Below are positions 47,654 through 60,109 of a DNA stretch of 64,000 nt, in pieces (within the stretch, counting starts at the first letter, position 1; the number at the start of each line of letters is the position of its first letter). This DNA is from Pontibacillus chungwhensis (GTDB taxonomy: Bacteria > Bacillota > Bacilli > Bacillales > BH030062), in assembly GCF_030166655.1 (NCBI RefSeq), contig NZ_CP126446.1, positions 3,100,001 through 3,164,000 on the forward strand, read 5' to 3'. The notes under the pieces were generated by a model. The model did not search any database. It was not told the origin of the DNA and saw nothing but the letters and a program-made list of their open reading frames with translations. Position numbers and translations under genes: made by a program.

Positions 47654-48268
47654 TTATGAATATTTCTGAACGATCTCACTTAAAGAAACATCTGAGGTCG
47701 CTTCACCTACTGCGGCAAACTTCCACTCTGTTCCATCACGGTATAGCTCCCCTGGAATAAGTGTTGTCTTACCAGTATGGTTATCTGTTAAGTTAAAGCG
47801 AATTAACTCTTCATTATTTTGGTCATTCTGTATGCGAATAAACGCATTTTGAATCATTCCAAAATCTTGATTACGTCTTTTCGCATCATAAATATTGACG
47901 ATAAATACAAGTTTATTATATTCAGGTGACACTTGATCCAAGTTAACAAACACTTGCTCGTCATCGCCTTCACCTGCTCCAGTTAGATTATCTCCAGTGT
48001 GAGTAATGCTTTTATCTGAACTTTTCAGATTTCCGAAGTACACAAGGTCACCTTTATGTACAAATTTATCATCTTTAAGCATAATAACGGACGCGTCACA
48101 GTCGATTTCAGGACCGCCACCGCCTCCACCAAACAGCGCGCCTAGCAGGCCGCCCTTTTTGCCAGAGTTTTGCACTGGGTCCCAACCTAAACCTACCATA
48201 ACCTTTTTAAGTCCTGGATTGCTTTTTGTTAAATCGACACGTTGACCTTTCTGTAATGAAATAGCCAA
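47654..48268 (-). CDS. yceC: TerD-family protein with glycine-rich insert (YceC)
   Basis: 204 aa. TerD domain beginning MAISLQKGQRVDLTKSNPGL. Compared with the other two TerDs it has a Gly-rich insertion (GGLLGALFGGGGGGPEIDCD) in place of the usual FDLDAS approach, and Cys in IDCDASV. The late GEGDDEQV motif is intact. TTG start at 48268 with AAGGAG 9-10 bases upstream; the ORF is open to 48295. First gene of the island behind two promoter candidates. Confidence 0.88.
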   Translation of the reverse strand: MAISLQKGQRVDLTKSNPGLKKVMVGLGWDPVQNSGKKGGLLGALFGGGGGGPEIDCDASVIMLKDDKFVHKGDLVYFGNLKSSDKSITHTGDNLTGAGEGDDEQVFVNLDQVSPEYNKLVFIVNIYDAKRRNQDFGMIQNAFIRIQNDQNNEELIRFNLTDNHTGKTTLIPGELYRDGTEWKFAAVGEATSDVSLSEIVQKYS

Positions 48269-48302
48269 ATTCTCACACTCCTTAATAATATACAACCATA
48301 TG

Positions 48303-48316
48303 TCACGCTTGCGTGA
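48303..48316. promoter_or_regulatory. palindrome upstream of the Ter island
   Basis: TCACGC-TT-GCGTGA, a perfect 14-bp palindrome just downstream of the SigA-type -10 box. A repressor site or small leader hairpin; the binding factor is unknown. Confidence 0.6.
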
Positions 48317-48327
48317 TCCACATCTCG

Positions 48328-48356
48328 ACCATACAGTTTATTGATAATTTTGTCAA
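48328..48356 (-). promoter_or_regulatory. SigA-type promoter for the Ter island
   Basis: Minus strand TTGACA (48351-48356), 17-base spacer, TATGGT (48328-48333). Transcription would begin near 48321, about 50 bases before yceC. Confidence 0.65.
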
Positions 48357-48400
48357 ATAAGCGCCCTTATTGAAGGCTTTTTTCCGTTACTATCATGTAT

Positions 48401-48427
48401 TACGGTTTAACACGTTCCTGCGTTTCA
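48401..48427 (-). promoter_or_regulatory. ECF sigma (SigW/SigM-type) promoter for the Ter island
   Basis: Minus strand TGAAAC (48422-48427), 17-base spacer, CGTA (48401-48404). This is the SigW-type consensus. yceC in B. subtilis is a SigW/SigM target, so a cell-envelope stress signal is the likely inducer. Confidence 0.72.
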
Positions 48428-48615
48428 TATTTTTAATAAATTTGTCGATTATTTTTATAAAGGACGATTTAAATGCTAGTAGATCTGATATTAGCAACTA
48501 ATCATCCACTAAATCTTAAAAACCATAGTAGCAAAGCTCACTATATGCTAAAGTCTTCCTATGCCTATCCTTACTTGTAAAGCCTTGGATAAAATAAAAA
48601 TCAGGAGGTATTACG

Positions 48616-49077
48616 TTGAATAATGATAAGGTTCAGTTCACAAAAGCAAATGATCGAGAGCGTATGTTACCATTTCTTAAATTAGCTGATGATAGCGAGA
48701 ATATGATTCGAGACTATATCCAAGAGGGTGAGCTTTATGAGATTGTGGTAGATGATCAGACTGTAGGTATTATCCTTTTTACTTTTACGGCTAGAGATAT
48801 AGTTGAAATAAAAAACATGGCGCTAGTTAACAGCATGAGAAGGAAAGGGATGGGGCGAGAAGTGATTAAGCGTTTTTCCGAACATTATAAAAAATCAGGC
48901 TACTCCTATATGATTGTAGGAACAGCTAATTCTAGTATTGGAAATTTAGCCTTTTATCAGAAAGCTGGGTTTCGTTTTGATCACATCAAAAGAGACTTTT
49001 TTTCTTCCTATGAAGAGCCAATCGTAGAAGATGGGATTCGTGCCTTTGATATGATCATGCTTAAAAAGACCCTTTAA
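48616..49077 (+). CDS. GNAT family N-acetyltransferase
   Basis: 153 aa. GNAT fold: strand IVEIKNMALVNSMRRKGMGREVIK with the acetyl-CoA loop RRKGMGRE, then GTANSSIGNLAFYQKAGFRFDHI. Substrate unknown. TTG start at 48616 after AGGAGG (7-base spacer). Divergent from the Ter island and convergent with the rRNA operon terminator. Confidence 0.87.
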   Translation: MNNDKVQFTKANDRERMLPFLKLADDSENMIRDYIQEGELYEIVVDDQTVGIILFTFTARDIVEIKNMALVNSMRRKGMGREVIKRFSEHYKKSGYSYMIVGTANSSIGNLAFYQKAGFRFDHIKRDFFSSYEEPIVEDGIRAFDMIMLKKTL

Positions 49078-49111
49078 TAAAAAACTTTATACGATTTCTA
49101 AACATACAAAA

Positions 49112-49140
49112 AACCTCAAAGGATTATATCCTTTGAGGTT
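49112..49140 (-). terminator. rRNA operon terminator
   Basis: 13-bp perfect stem (49112-49124 with 49128-49140), short loop, T6 on the minus strand, right after the 5S gene. Confidence 0.88.
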
Positions 49141-49146
49141 ACGTTG

Positions 49147-49262
49147 CATGGCGGCGTCCTACTCTTGCGGGGGTGAAACCCCGACTACCATCGGCGCTGA
49201 AGAGCTTAACTTCTGTGTTCGGCATGGGAACAGGTGTGACCTCTTCGCCAATACCGCCATAC
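49147..49262 (-). rRNA. rrf: 5S ribosomal RNA
   Basis: On the minus strand the sequence runs TGGCGGTATTGGCGAAGAGG through CCGAACACAGAAGTTAAGC to GGTAGTCGGGGTTTC and GAGTAGGACGCCGCCA, the standard 5S pattern. Ends are estimated to within a few bases. Confidence 0.96.
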
Positions 49263-49280
49263 TATTGTTTTGTTGAAGGA

Positions 49281-49306
49281 GTACCTTCAAAACTAGATAA
49301 GAATTA
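49281..49306 (-). other. 3' arm of 23S processing stalk
   Basis: 26 bases complementary, with one mismatch, to 52430-52455 on the other side of 23S. In the precursor RNA they would form a long duplex that brings the 23S ends together for RNase cleavage. Confidence 0.75.
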
Positions 49307-49331
49307 CGACATCGTGCCTTTTACGTTTTTA

Positions 49332-49445
49332 CGTCTAGCTCCAGCTCCCAGACCCTAGCGTATAAGTCATCTTTTCTACAAAGGCTAAAGCCTTTTTCGA
49401 AAATCTGTCTTATCCGTACGGGTCTAGGCGGTCGCTTGCGCTTTT
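49332..49445. repeat. intergenic repeat element in the 23S-5S spacer
   Basis: About 114 bp starting CGTCTAGCTCCAGCTCCCAG and ending GGCGGTCGCTTGCGCTTTT. From memory, this resembles a family of intergenic repeats in Bacillaceae that open with TCTAGCTCCAGCGCC and close with GCGCTTGCGCTTTT. Inner CTTATCC/AAG-type arms and an AAGGCT-AA-AGCCTT hairpin give it a foldable structure. It lies inside the rRNA transcript. No second copy was seen in the window. Confidence 0.6.
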
Positions 49446-49446
49446 G

Positions 49447-52364
<2,918 letters not shown>

Positions 52365-52429
52365 TAATAAAGATGTGAAAAGACGCATCATAATGATGCT
52401 TACGTTAAATCTAACGTTGGTTTGATGTC

Positions 52430-52455
52430 TAATTCTTATCTAGTTTTCAAGGTAC
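52430..52455 (-). other. 5' arm of 23S processing stalk
   Basis: Lies in the 16S-23S spacer upstream of 23S and pairs with 49281-49306 (25 of 26 positions). The spacer holds no tRNA gene. Confidence 0.75.
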
Positions 52456-52473
52456 TGTTTGAAAGCATTTGAG

Positions 52474-52507
52474 CTTCCAAAACCGAACGAAACGAACATG
52501 GTCAATG
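52474..52507 (-). other. 3' arm of 16S processing stalk
   Basis: About 30 bases complementary, with a 3-base gap and a few mismatches, to 54197-54233 upstream of 16S. This is the usual arrangement for RNase III-type processing of the 16S precursor. Confidence 0.7.
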
Positions 52508-52564
52508 GTTTAATGGCACAATGTGTGCCTGCTAGCAAGTCCCGAAGGACTCGCTAGTTCCGTA

Positions 52565-54137
<1,573 letters not shown>

Positions 54138-54196
54138 ATGTGAGTCTGCCTAGCATCAAAATAAATGATTACTGGCTTTAAAAATCAATTTAAAGA

Positions 54197-54233
54197 CATT
54201 GACGTTACATGTTGTTTCGTTCAGTTTTCAAAG
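54197..54233 (-). other. 5' arm of 16S processing stalk
   Basis: Leader segment TTTGAAAACTGAACGAAAC type, complementary to 52474-52507 after 16S. Confidence 0.7.
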
Positions 54234-54268
54234 ATCAAATGTAACTTGTCCTCTTGTCGAGGAAAGTA

Positions 54269-54409
54269 ATTATATGTTATCACATGTCTTAACATGGAGT
54301 CAATGAAAAATTAACATTTTCTTAATGTTTTCTTTTGCTCAATGTTGACTGTGCTGTGCGTTATCGCGACAGCAAAAACAATATTGCAGCATAGACCGAA
54401 AAACGTCAA
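54269..54409 (-). promoter_or_regulatory. rRNA promoter region (candidates)
   Basis: Minus strand holds TTGACG (54404-54409) with a weak -10 near 54381-54387, and TTGACT (54298-54303) with ATAACA at 17 bases or a perfect TATAAT (54269-54274) at 23 bases. Neither pair is ideal in spacing plus sequence, so tandem P1/P2 promoters are suggested but not fixed. Confidence 0.45.
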
Positions 54410-54617
54410 CGCATTTTTAATATTTTTTAAGATTTTATTAATAGTAGACTTATAATGCTTAGAAATAATAGATCTCCTAGATCGTCTTAGCAGTATTTTA
54501 TACCACAGAATCGAAAGCTTTACATTTCCCCGTCAACACGCCAGAGATAAAAATCATCCTCCGACTGCTTCATCCAAAATAATAGCCGCCATCCACAAAG
54601 GATAGCGGCGACTCTCT

Positions 54618-54956
54618 TTACATAGGTTGAATATAATAAACCGATTGTTGTTTCTTTTTTCGAATCATTTTAGCAGCCATTCTGACTCCTCTTAGATCGT
54701 CACTAACAAGAACAATCTCCTTAGAGCATTCAAATTGTTCCTTTAATGCTCTAGGTAAATAAGAAAGAGGAATATTCTCTGCTTTTGGATAAGGGCTGCG
54801 ATGAGCAGACACATAGTCTCTTACATCTATTACACAATAATCATCAGAGATAGAATGTTGATCGATCTTCTTCATATAGAGTAGGGGTGAAATAAATTGT
54901 TTAGTAATGAAAAAAGCCAATAAAATAAAAAGCGCCGTAAGACCTAACGTTTCCAT
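54618..54956 (-). CDS. membrane-anchored rhodanese-like protein lacking the catalytic Cys
   Basis: 112 aa. One N-terminal helix (LTALFILLAFFITKQFI), then a rhodanese fold (YCVIDVRDYVSAH, AENIPLSYLP). At the active-site loop, where sulfurtransferases have CRxGxR, this reads VSDDLRGVR with no cysteine. It is therefore probably not a sulfurtransferase. GGGGG before ATG. Directly follows ytwF in the same direction, so the two may cooperate. Confidence 0.82.
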   Translation of the reverse strand: METLGLTALFILLAFFITKQFISPLLYMKKIDQHSISDDYCVIDVRDYVSAHRSPYPKAENIPLSYLPRALKEQFECSKEIVLVSDDLRGVRMAAKMIRKKKQQSVYYIQPM

Positions 54957-54978
54957 GCTGTTACCCCCTTGCTATTTC

Positions 54979-55284
54979 TCATATAACTTCTCCATTCCAA
55001 TCGAGCATTCCGCCAGCAAGATTAGTGGCAGTGAAACCATGTTGAGCTAAGTATAAACACGCATTCATACTTCTTACTCCAGCTCGACAGACAATAATAT
55101 ATTCTTGATCTTTATGAAAATAATTTAATGAATCAGGAATTTGTTGAAGAGGAATATGCTTAGCAGATGGAATCATTCCTTGTGCAACTTCCTCATATTC
55201 GCGTACATCTATTATATGTGTACGGACATTATTTTTTAGCATAACTTCTAATTCTGATGCAGTTAATTCTTGCACTTCATACAC
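54979..55284 (-). CDS. ytwF: rhodanese-like sulfurtransferase YtwF
   Basis: 101 aa single rhodanese domain with HIIDVREYEEVAQG and active loop IIVCRAGVRSMNAC, catalytic Cys present. Likely transfers sulfane sulfur in the cytoplasm. The frame is open to 55311, but GGGGGG sits 6 bases before the GTG at 55284. Between leuS and the inactive paralogue. Confidence 0.85.
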   Translation of the reverse strand: MYEVQELTASELEVMLKNNVRTHIIDVREYEEVAQGMIPSAKHIPLQQIPDSLNYFHKDQEYIIVCRAGVRSMNACLYLAQHGFTATNLAGGMLDWNGEVI

Positions 55285-55451
55285 TGCTAGCCCCCCTTTT
55301 TTCTTATGCACTGCCTAATTTTATATCATTTTTTCTTGAAGTCAAGAGATACGTTTATGGGTATTTATCCCGATAAGAATACTTTGTTTTAAGGGGTTTT
55401 TAAGACAAAATTAAAAAAGCACCTCTCCATAGAAGCGCTTGAATAGATAAA

Positions 55452-55480
55452 AAAGAGACTGCTTTTTTAGCAGCCTCTTT
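55452..55480 (-). terminator. terminator of leuS
   Basis: 12-bp stem (55452-55463 with 55469-55480) with one mismatch and T6 on the minus strand, 6 bases after the leuS stop. Confidence 0.82.
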
Positions 55481-55486
55481 CTCATT

Positions 55487-57904
55487 CTAGTTTGCAACGA
55501 TATTAACAAGTTTCCCTGGTACCGCTATGACTTTACGAACGGTTTTACCTTCAATCCATTCCTGGATCGTCTCATCTGCCATTGCTAGTTTTTCTAATTC
55601 TTCTTTAGAAGCATCTTTAGGGGCATTCACTTTAGAGCGTACTTTCCCCATGACTTGAAGGACAATCTCTACTTCGTCATCGATTAATTTCGCTTCATCG
55701 TGTACAGGCCATGCTTCATAGCTAATCGTTCCTTCATGTCCCAGAATGCTCCACAGCTCTTCTGCAAGGTGAGGGGCTACTGGTGATAGCAACTTCATAA
55801 ACCCTTCAGCATACTGTGCGGGGATTTCGTTAGCTTTATAAGCATCATTAATGAAGACCATCATCTGAGAAATAGCTGTGTTGAAGCGAAGAGCCTCAAA
55901 GTTTTCCGTTACCTTTTTCACCGTCTCGTGATAAGAGCGTTCAAGGTCTGTGCTTTGGCTTTCCTTAACAACTTTTTCAGAGAGACGACCATCGTCAGTA
56001 GCAAATAAACGGTAGACACGATCCAAGAATCGACGAGCTCCGTCTAATCCATTTGTAGACCAGGCTACAGAGGCTTCAAGAGGTCCCATAAACATTTCAT
56101 ACAGACGTAGTGTGTCCGCGCCATGCGTTTCGACGATATCATCAGGATTTACAACATTCCCTTTAGACTTACTCATCTTTTCATTATTTTCCCCAAGAAT
56201 CATACCCTGATTGAATAGACGTTGGAATGGTTCTTTTGTCGGTACCACACCAATATCGTAAAGGAATTTGTGCCAGAAACGAGCATATAGAAGGTGAAGA
56301 ACCGCATGTTCCGCCCCGCCGATATACATATCAACCGGTAACCACTCTTTAAGTTTTTCAGGATCAGCTAGTTGCTCACTGTTATCAGGATCAATATAAC
56401 GAAGGAAGTACCAGCAACTACCAGCCCACTGAGGCATTGTATTCGTTTCACGACGACCTTTCATGCCTGTATCAGGATCAACTACATTTACCCAATCTTC
56501 AATATTGGCAAGAGGGGATTCTCCTGTTCCTGAAGGTTTGATATTTTCCGTTTTCGGTAGTTCTAGTGGAAGATTTTCTACTTTTTCCGCCGTAACTGAA
56601 CCGTCTTCCCAGTGAATGACAGGGATTGGTTCACCCCAGTAACGTTGGCGACTAAATAACCAGTCTCGAAGGCGATAAGAGGTTTTCTTTTCCCCTTTCC
56701 CTTCTGCTTCAAGCCAGTCAATTGCTTTTTGAATGGCTTCTTCCTTATCTAATCCATTCAGAAAGTCTGAGTTGATGTGCTTACCGTCTTCCGTGTAAGC
56801 CTCCTCTTCAACATTCCCACCTTCTACTACAGCACGGATTGGAAGATCAAACGTTTTAGCAAATTCATAGTCACGCTCATCATGAGCTGGAACGGCCATA
56901 ATAGCACCAGATCCATAAGACATTAGCACATAATCCGCTACCCAGATTTGGATGCGTTCTCCATTTACAGGGTTCACGGCATATGCACCTGTGAAGACAC
57001 CCGTTTTCTCCTTAGCAAGATCTGTACGCTCTAAGTCACTCTTCTTCGTCACTTCATTAAGATAGCTTTGAACTGCTTCTTTCTGTTCAGCCGTAACGAT
57101 TTGTTCTACAAAAGGATGTTCTGGAGCCAACACCGCATACGTAGCACCGAATAGAGTGTCCGGGCGAGTAGTGAATACAGTGAACGTTTCATCGTGTCCA
57201 TCCACATCGAAGTGAACGTCCGCTCCTTCTGATTTCCCGATCCAGTTACGTTGCATATCTTTAATGCTTTCAGGCCAGTCAAGCTCTTCAAGATCTTCAA
57301 GTAAACGATCGGCATAGGCTGTAATCTTAAGCATCCACTGCTTCATCGGTTTACGAATAACAGGATGCCCGCCACGTTCACTCACGCCGTCTACTACTTC
57401 TTCGTTGGCAAGAACGGTCCCAAGTGCAGGACACCAGTTAACAGCCACTTCATCTACGTAAGCTAGGCCTTTTTCATATAGTTTCGTGAAGATCCATTGA
57501 GTCCACTTATAGTAATTGGGATCTGTTGTATTTACTTCACGGTCCCAATCATAAGAAAAGCCAAGTGCTTGAATTTGGCGACGGAAGTTATCAATATTCT
57601 GCTTGGTAAATACAGCAGGATCATTCCCTGTATCAAGGGCATATTGTTCAGCCGGAAGACCAAATGCGTCCCACCCCATTGGATGAAGAACTTCATATCC
57701 TTGCATACGTTTCATACGAGAAACAATATCTGTAGCTGTCATTCCTTCAGGGTGCCCAACGTGCAGACCAGCTCCTGATGGATAAGGGAACATATCTAGT
57801 GCATAGAATTTGTCTTTATCACTACTGCTGTCAGCTTTAAAAATTTTCTCCCCAACCCAGTAGTCTTGCCATTTCTTCTCGATCGATTTATGATCGTATG
57901 CCAT
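55487..57904 (-). CDS. leuS: leucyl-tRNA synthetase
   Basis: 805 aa. Class Ia synthetase: HIGH-type motif [12 protein letters not shown] (about 45), editing domain in the middle ([20 protein letters not shown]), KMSKS motif KMSKSKGN (about 575), and a C-terminal anticodon-binding part. Charges tRNA-Leu. Preceded by a T-box leader, so levels should rise when uncharged tRNA-Leu accumulates. Same location as in B. subtilis (ytwF-leuS). Confidence 0.97.
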   Translation of the reverse strand: MAYDHKSIEKKWQDYWVGEKIFKADSSSDKDKFYALDMFPYPSGAGLHVGHPEGMTATDIVSRMKRMQGYEVLHPMGWDAFGLPAEQYALDTGNDPAVFTKQNIDNFRRQIQALGFSYDWDREVNTTDPNYYKWTQWIFTKLYEKGLAYVDEVAVNWCPALGTVLANEEVVDGVSERGGHPVIRKPMKQWMLKITAYADRLLEDLEELDWPESIKDMQRNWIGKSEGADVHFDVDGHDETFTVFTTRPDTLFGATYAVLAPEHPFVEQIVTAEQKEAVQSYLNEVTKKSDLERTDLAKEKTGVFTGAYAVNPVNGERIQIWVADYVLMSYGSGAIMAVPAHDERDYEFAKTFDLPIRAVVEGGNVEEEAYTEDGKHINSDFLNGLDKEEAIQKAIDWLEAEGKGEKKTSYRLRDWLFSRQRYWGEPIPVIHWEDGSVTAEKVENLPLELPKTENIKPSGTGESPLANIEDWVNVVDPDTGMKGRRETNTMPQWAGSCWYFLRYIDPDNSEQLADPEKLKEWLPVDMYIGGAEHAVLHLLYARFWHKFLYDIGVVPTKEPFQRLFNQGMILGENNEKMSKSKGNVVNPDDIVETHGADTLRLYEMFMGPLEASVAWSTNGLDGARRFLDRVYRLFATDDGRLSEKVVKESQSTDLERSYHETVKKVTENFEALRFNTAISQMMVFINDAYKANEIPAQYAEGFMKLLSPVAPHLAEELWSILGHEGTISYEAWPVHDEAKLIDDEVEIVLQVMGKVRSKVNAPKDASKEELEKLAMADETIQEWIEGKTVRKVIAVPGKLVNIVAN

Positions 57905-57950
57905 TCCTGTGACCTCCTAGAACTTGTACTGAATAATGTGATTTTCGGTT

Positions 57951-58225
57951 ATAAAAAAATAAACCTCTCGCCCCAAACTCTGGGACGAGAGGTTTACAAT
58001 ACCCGTGGTACCACCCAAATTAGCGCCAACTGACGCTCACTCGAATCCTTAACGCGGAGTACGGCGAACCCTACTCATTCGTTCAGGATCGCAACATCAA
58101 AGGGGAGTTCATAAAGGCCAAGGATAGCTTCCACCAACCGCTACCTCTCTACGTTCTTGACACATTTACTACTAGTCCTTATCACAGTTATTCAGACCGT
58201 TTGTTATGATAATAAATTGTAAGCA
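57951..58225 (-). promoter_or_regulatory. leucine T-box riboswitch
   Basis: Leader of leuS. The T-box sequence GGGTGGTACCACGGG is at 58002-58016 on the minus strand. Downstream is an intrinsic terminator (57961-57970 with 57986-57995) ending in a T run. A Stem I region upstream reads GAA-CTC-CCC with CTC, a leucine codon, at 58105-58107, the likely specifier. Uncharged tRNA-Leu would favour the antiterminator. Also accounts for most of the 350-base gap 57905-58254. Confidence 0.9.
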
Positions 58226-58254
58226 ATTCTTCCACCAATGTCAAGGCAGCCTGA

Positions 58255-59211
58255 CTAAACCGCTATATCCCGCTTCTTGAACGAAATGTACGTAAGCACA
58301 TGGAAGATAATCAAATAACTTATTATGATAAATAATGAAAAGGCAGGCGTAACGTCAAACAGCGGCTGCGTCAGGTGCTGTGCAAATTCATTGTGAGCGA
58401 ACAAAAGATATTTGGCCCATTCATACCCTTGCAATAAATTCATGGCCGGATAAGTGGCAAATGATAAAAACATACTTAACCCAATTGCGAGTCCATTTGA
58501 CCTAAAAAGAGTTGCGATCATAAAAGCAACCGTCCCCATTACTACTAAATTCACCATAGAATATACATACGCTTGGAGAACTTCAACAATAGCTGGCCAC
58601 TCTGACACAGTCTCCCCGTTCCATGTTAAATACGTATAAGAATCAAATGGGAAGAAAAGTCCTGAAACTAGTGCACATACCAATAACAATCCTGTAATCG
58701 CTACGGAAAACAGCAGCACAGTCACATATTTACTATAAAGAAGCTTCCCTCGAGTTGCCGGGCGTATGGCTAGAAGTTTAATGGTTCCTTTCGAAAATTC
58801 ATTCGCAATAATTCCGGAGGCAACAATAATGACGAATAGCACTAAGAAAGAAAAGAATAATACAGAATTGTTAACAGTAGACCAATAAGTCCCCCCTTCA
58901 AGCGGGGCTAATTCATGATCGATTCGATACTGCGCTAATTCTATTTGCTCTACAGCATCTTTATACTGATTTGAAGAAGGCGCCACTCCCTCTTTACGTG
59001 TTTCGTATGCACTAATCTGTTGTTGAAGTTGCTCTTCCCATGTAGGGGATTGGGCAGGGTTGTCGTTATTGCTATAATCCCACCTTAAGAGTCCAACGAT
59101 TCCAAACACAGCTACCACCAATATAATGGCCATAATCCACGTACTTTTCCGCTGGAGTAATTTCATCCATTCATTACGAATTAAATTAAAAAAGTTACCC
59201 AACCTGCTCAC
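58255..59211 (-). CDS. ABC-2-type transporter permease
   Basis: 318 aa. First helix after WMKLLQRKSTWIMAI, a large extracytoplasmic loop (about 45-110), then about five helices. Loop-helix pattern of ABC-2 family permeases. Pairs with the ATPase gene it overlaps by 17 bases. Substrate unknown. Confidence 0.83.
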   Translation of the reverse strand: MSRLGNFFNLIRNEWMKLLQRKSTWIMAIILVVAVFGIVGLLRWDYSNNDNPAQSPTWEEQLQQQISAYETRKEGVAPSSNQYKDAVEQIELAQYRIDHELAPLEGGTYWSTVNNSVLFFSFLVLFVIIVASGIIANEFSKGTIKLLAIRPATRGKLLYSKYVTVLLFSVAITGLLLVCALVSGLFFPFDSYTYLTWNGETVSEWPAIVEVLQAYVYSMVNLVVMGTVAFMIATLFRSNGLAIGLSMFLSFATYPAMNLLQGYEWAKYLLFAHNEFAQHLTQPLFDVTPAFSLFIIISYLIIFHVLTYISFKKRDIAV

Positions 59212-60109
59212 CTCCGGTCACTTTAAGAAACTCATCTTCTAAGGTCGATTTCGTTTTCGCTATGCCATAAACCAGAACCCCTTCTTCTACGAGGGCTTTA
59301 TTATACTGAGGCACTTCACTCTCGGGGATTGATAATAAAAGAGAACGTTCGTTAACCTCTCCCTCCACATTCTCAAACACTTCCTCGAGGACCTCCTTGG
59401 CACGAAGCGGTTGGTCAACCGTAAATGTCCAATTAGACGTGTCCGTTTCCTCTTTTACTGTTCGAACGTCAATCAGTTTACCTTTTTGTATAATTCCTAC
59501 ACGATCACACATAAGCTCAATTTCAGAAAGAAGGTGACTAGACACTAGTATACTAACTCCTTCATCGCGAGCAATTTTCCTTAAATAGGTGCGAAATTCA
59601 CGAATCCCCGCAGGATCTAAACCATTTGTTGGTTCATCTAGGATTAAGAATTTAGGTTTATGAAGAATCGCTTGCGCTAAGCCCAGGCGCTGTCTCATCC
59701 CCAGGGAATACGTCTTCACTTTTTCATGAATACGTGAAGCGAGCCCAACCTGATCAACCACTTCTTGAATTCGATCTTTGGTGACTCCTTTATGCATACG
59801 AGAAAAGTGAACCAGATTCTTGTACCCTGACATGTAATTATATAACTCCGGATTCTCAACAATGGCACCGACCTGACTGATTGCTTCCTCATAATCTTCA
59901 AGTAAAGAAGTTCCTCCGATTACGACATTTCCGCCAGTCGGCTTCATAAGACCTACCATCATCCGGATGGTGGTGGTTTTACCAGCGCCGTTAGGACCTA
60001 GAAAACCAAATACTTCACCTTCATACAGATCAAGGTCTAAATTATGAATGATGGTCTTATTTTTAATATCTTTTCGCAAGCCCTTTAATTGCACCACAGA
60101 ATCAGCCAT
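59195..60109 (-). CDS. ABC transporter ATP-binding protein
   Basis: 304 aa. Walker A GPNGAGKT, signature YSLGMRQRL, Walker B FLILDEPTNGLD, and switch His in VSSHLL. The frame is open to 60163, but AAGGAGGG lies before the ATG at 60109, where the family N-terminus starts (MADSVVQL). It resembles the antibiotic-resistance type (BcrA-like) subfamily. Overlaps its permease by 17 bases and the previous ATPase by 8. Confidence 0.88.
   Translation of the reverse strand: MADSVVQLKGLRKDIKNKTIIHNLDLDLYEGEVFGFLGPNGAGKTTTIRMMVGLMKPTGGNVVIGGTSLLEDYEEAISQVGAIVENPELYNYMSGYKNLVHFSRMHKGVTKDRIQEVVDQVGLASRIHEKVKTYSLGMRQRLGLAQAILHKPKFLILDEPTNGLDPAGIREFRTYLRKIARDEGVSILVSSHLLSEIELMCDRVGIIQKGKLIDVRTVKEETDTSNWTFTVDQPLRAKEVLEEVFENVEGEVNERSLLLSIPESEVPQYNKALVEEGVLVYGIAKTKSTLEDEFLKVTGGEQVG

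Larger units (their letters stand above)
48296..48615. other. regulatory interval between Ter island and GNAT gene
   Basis: 320 bases between diverging genes. It holds the SigW-type and SigA-type promoters of the Ter island and a palindrome. On the right side (48440-48600) I see only AT-rich DNA; a promoter for the GNAT gene must be here but no clear match is visible. Confidence 0.6.
54138..54617. other. upstream region of the rRNA operon
   Basis: 480 bases with no gene. From 16S outward it holds the leader and processing arm (54197-54236), and AT-rich promoter DNA (54260-54430). Bases 54440-54600 are AT-rich filler. A GC-rich repeat (54587-54611) lies before the next gene, probably a weak terminator for the rhodanese gene. 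Confidence 0.55.

Noticed and set aside
54269-54303. Single clear rRNA promoter TTGACT...TATAAT
   Set aside because: The spacing is 23 bases, too long for a normal SigA promoter; kept only as a region candidate.
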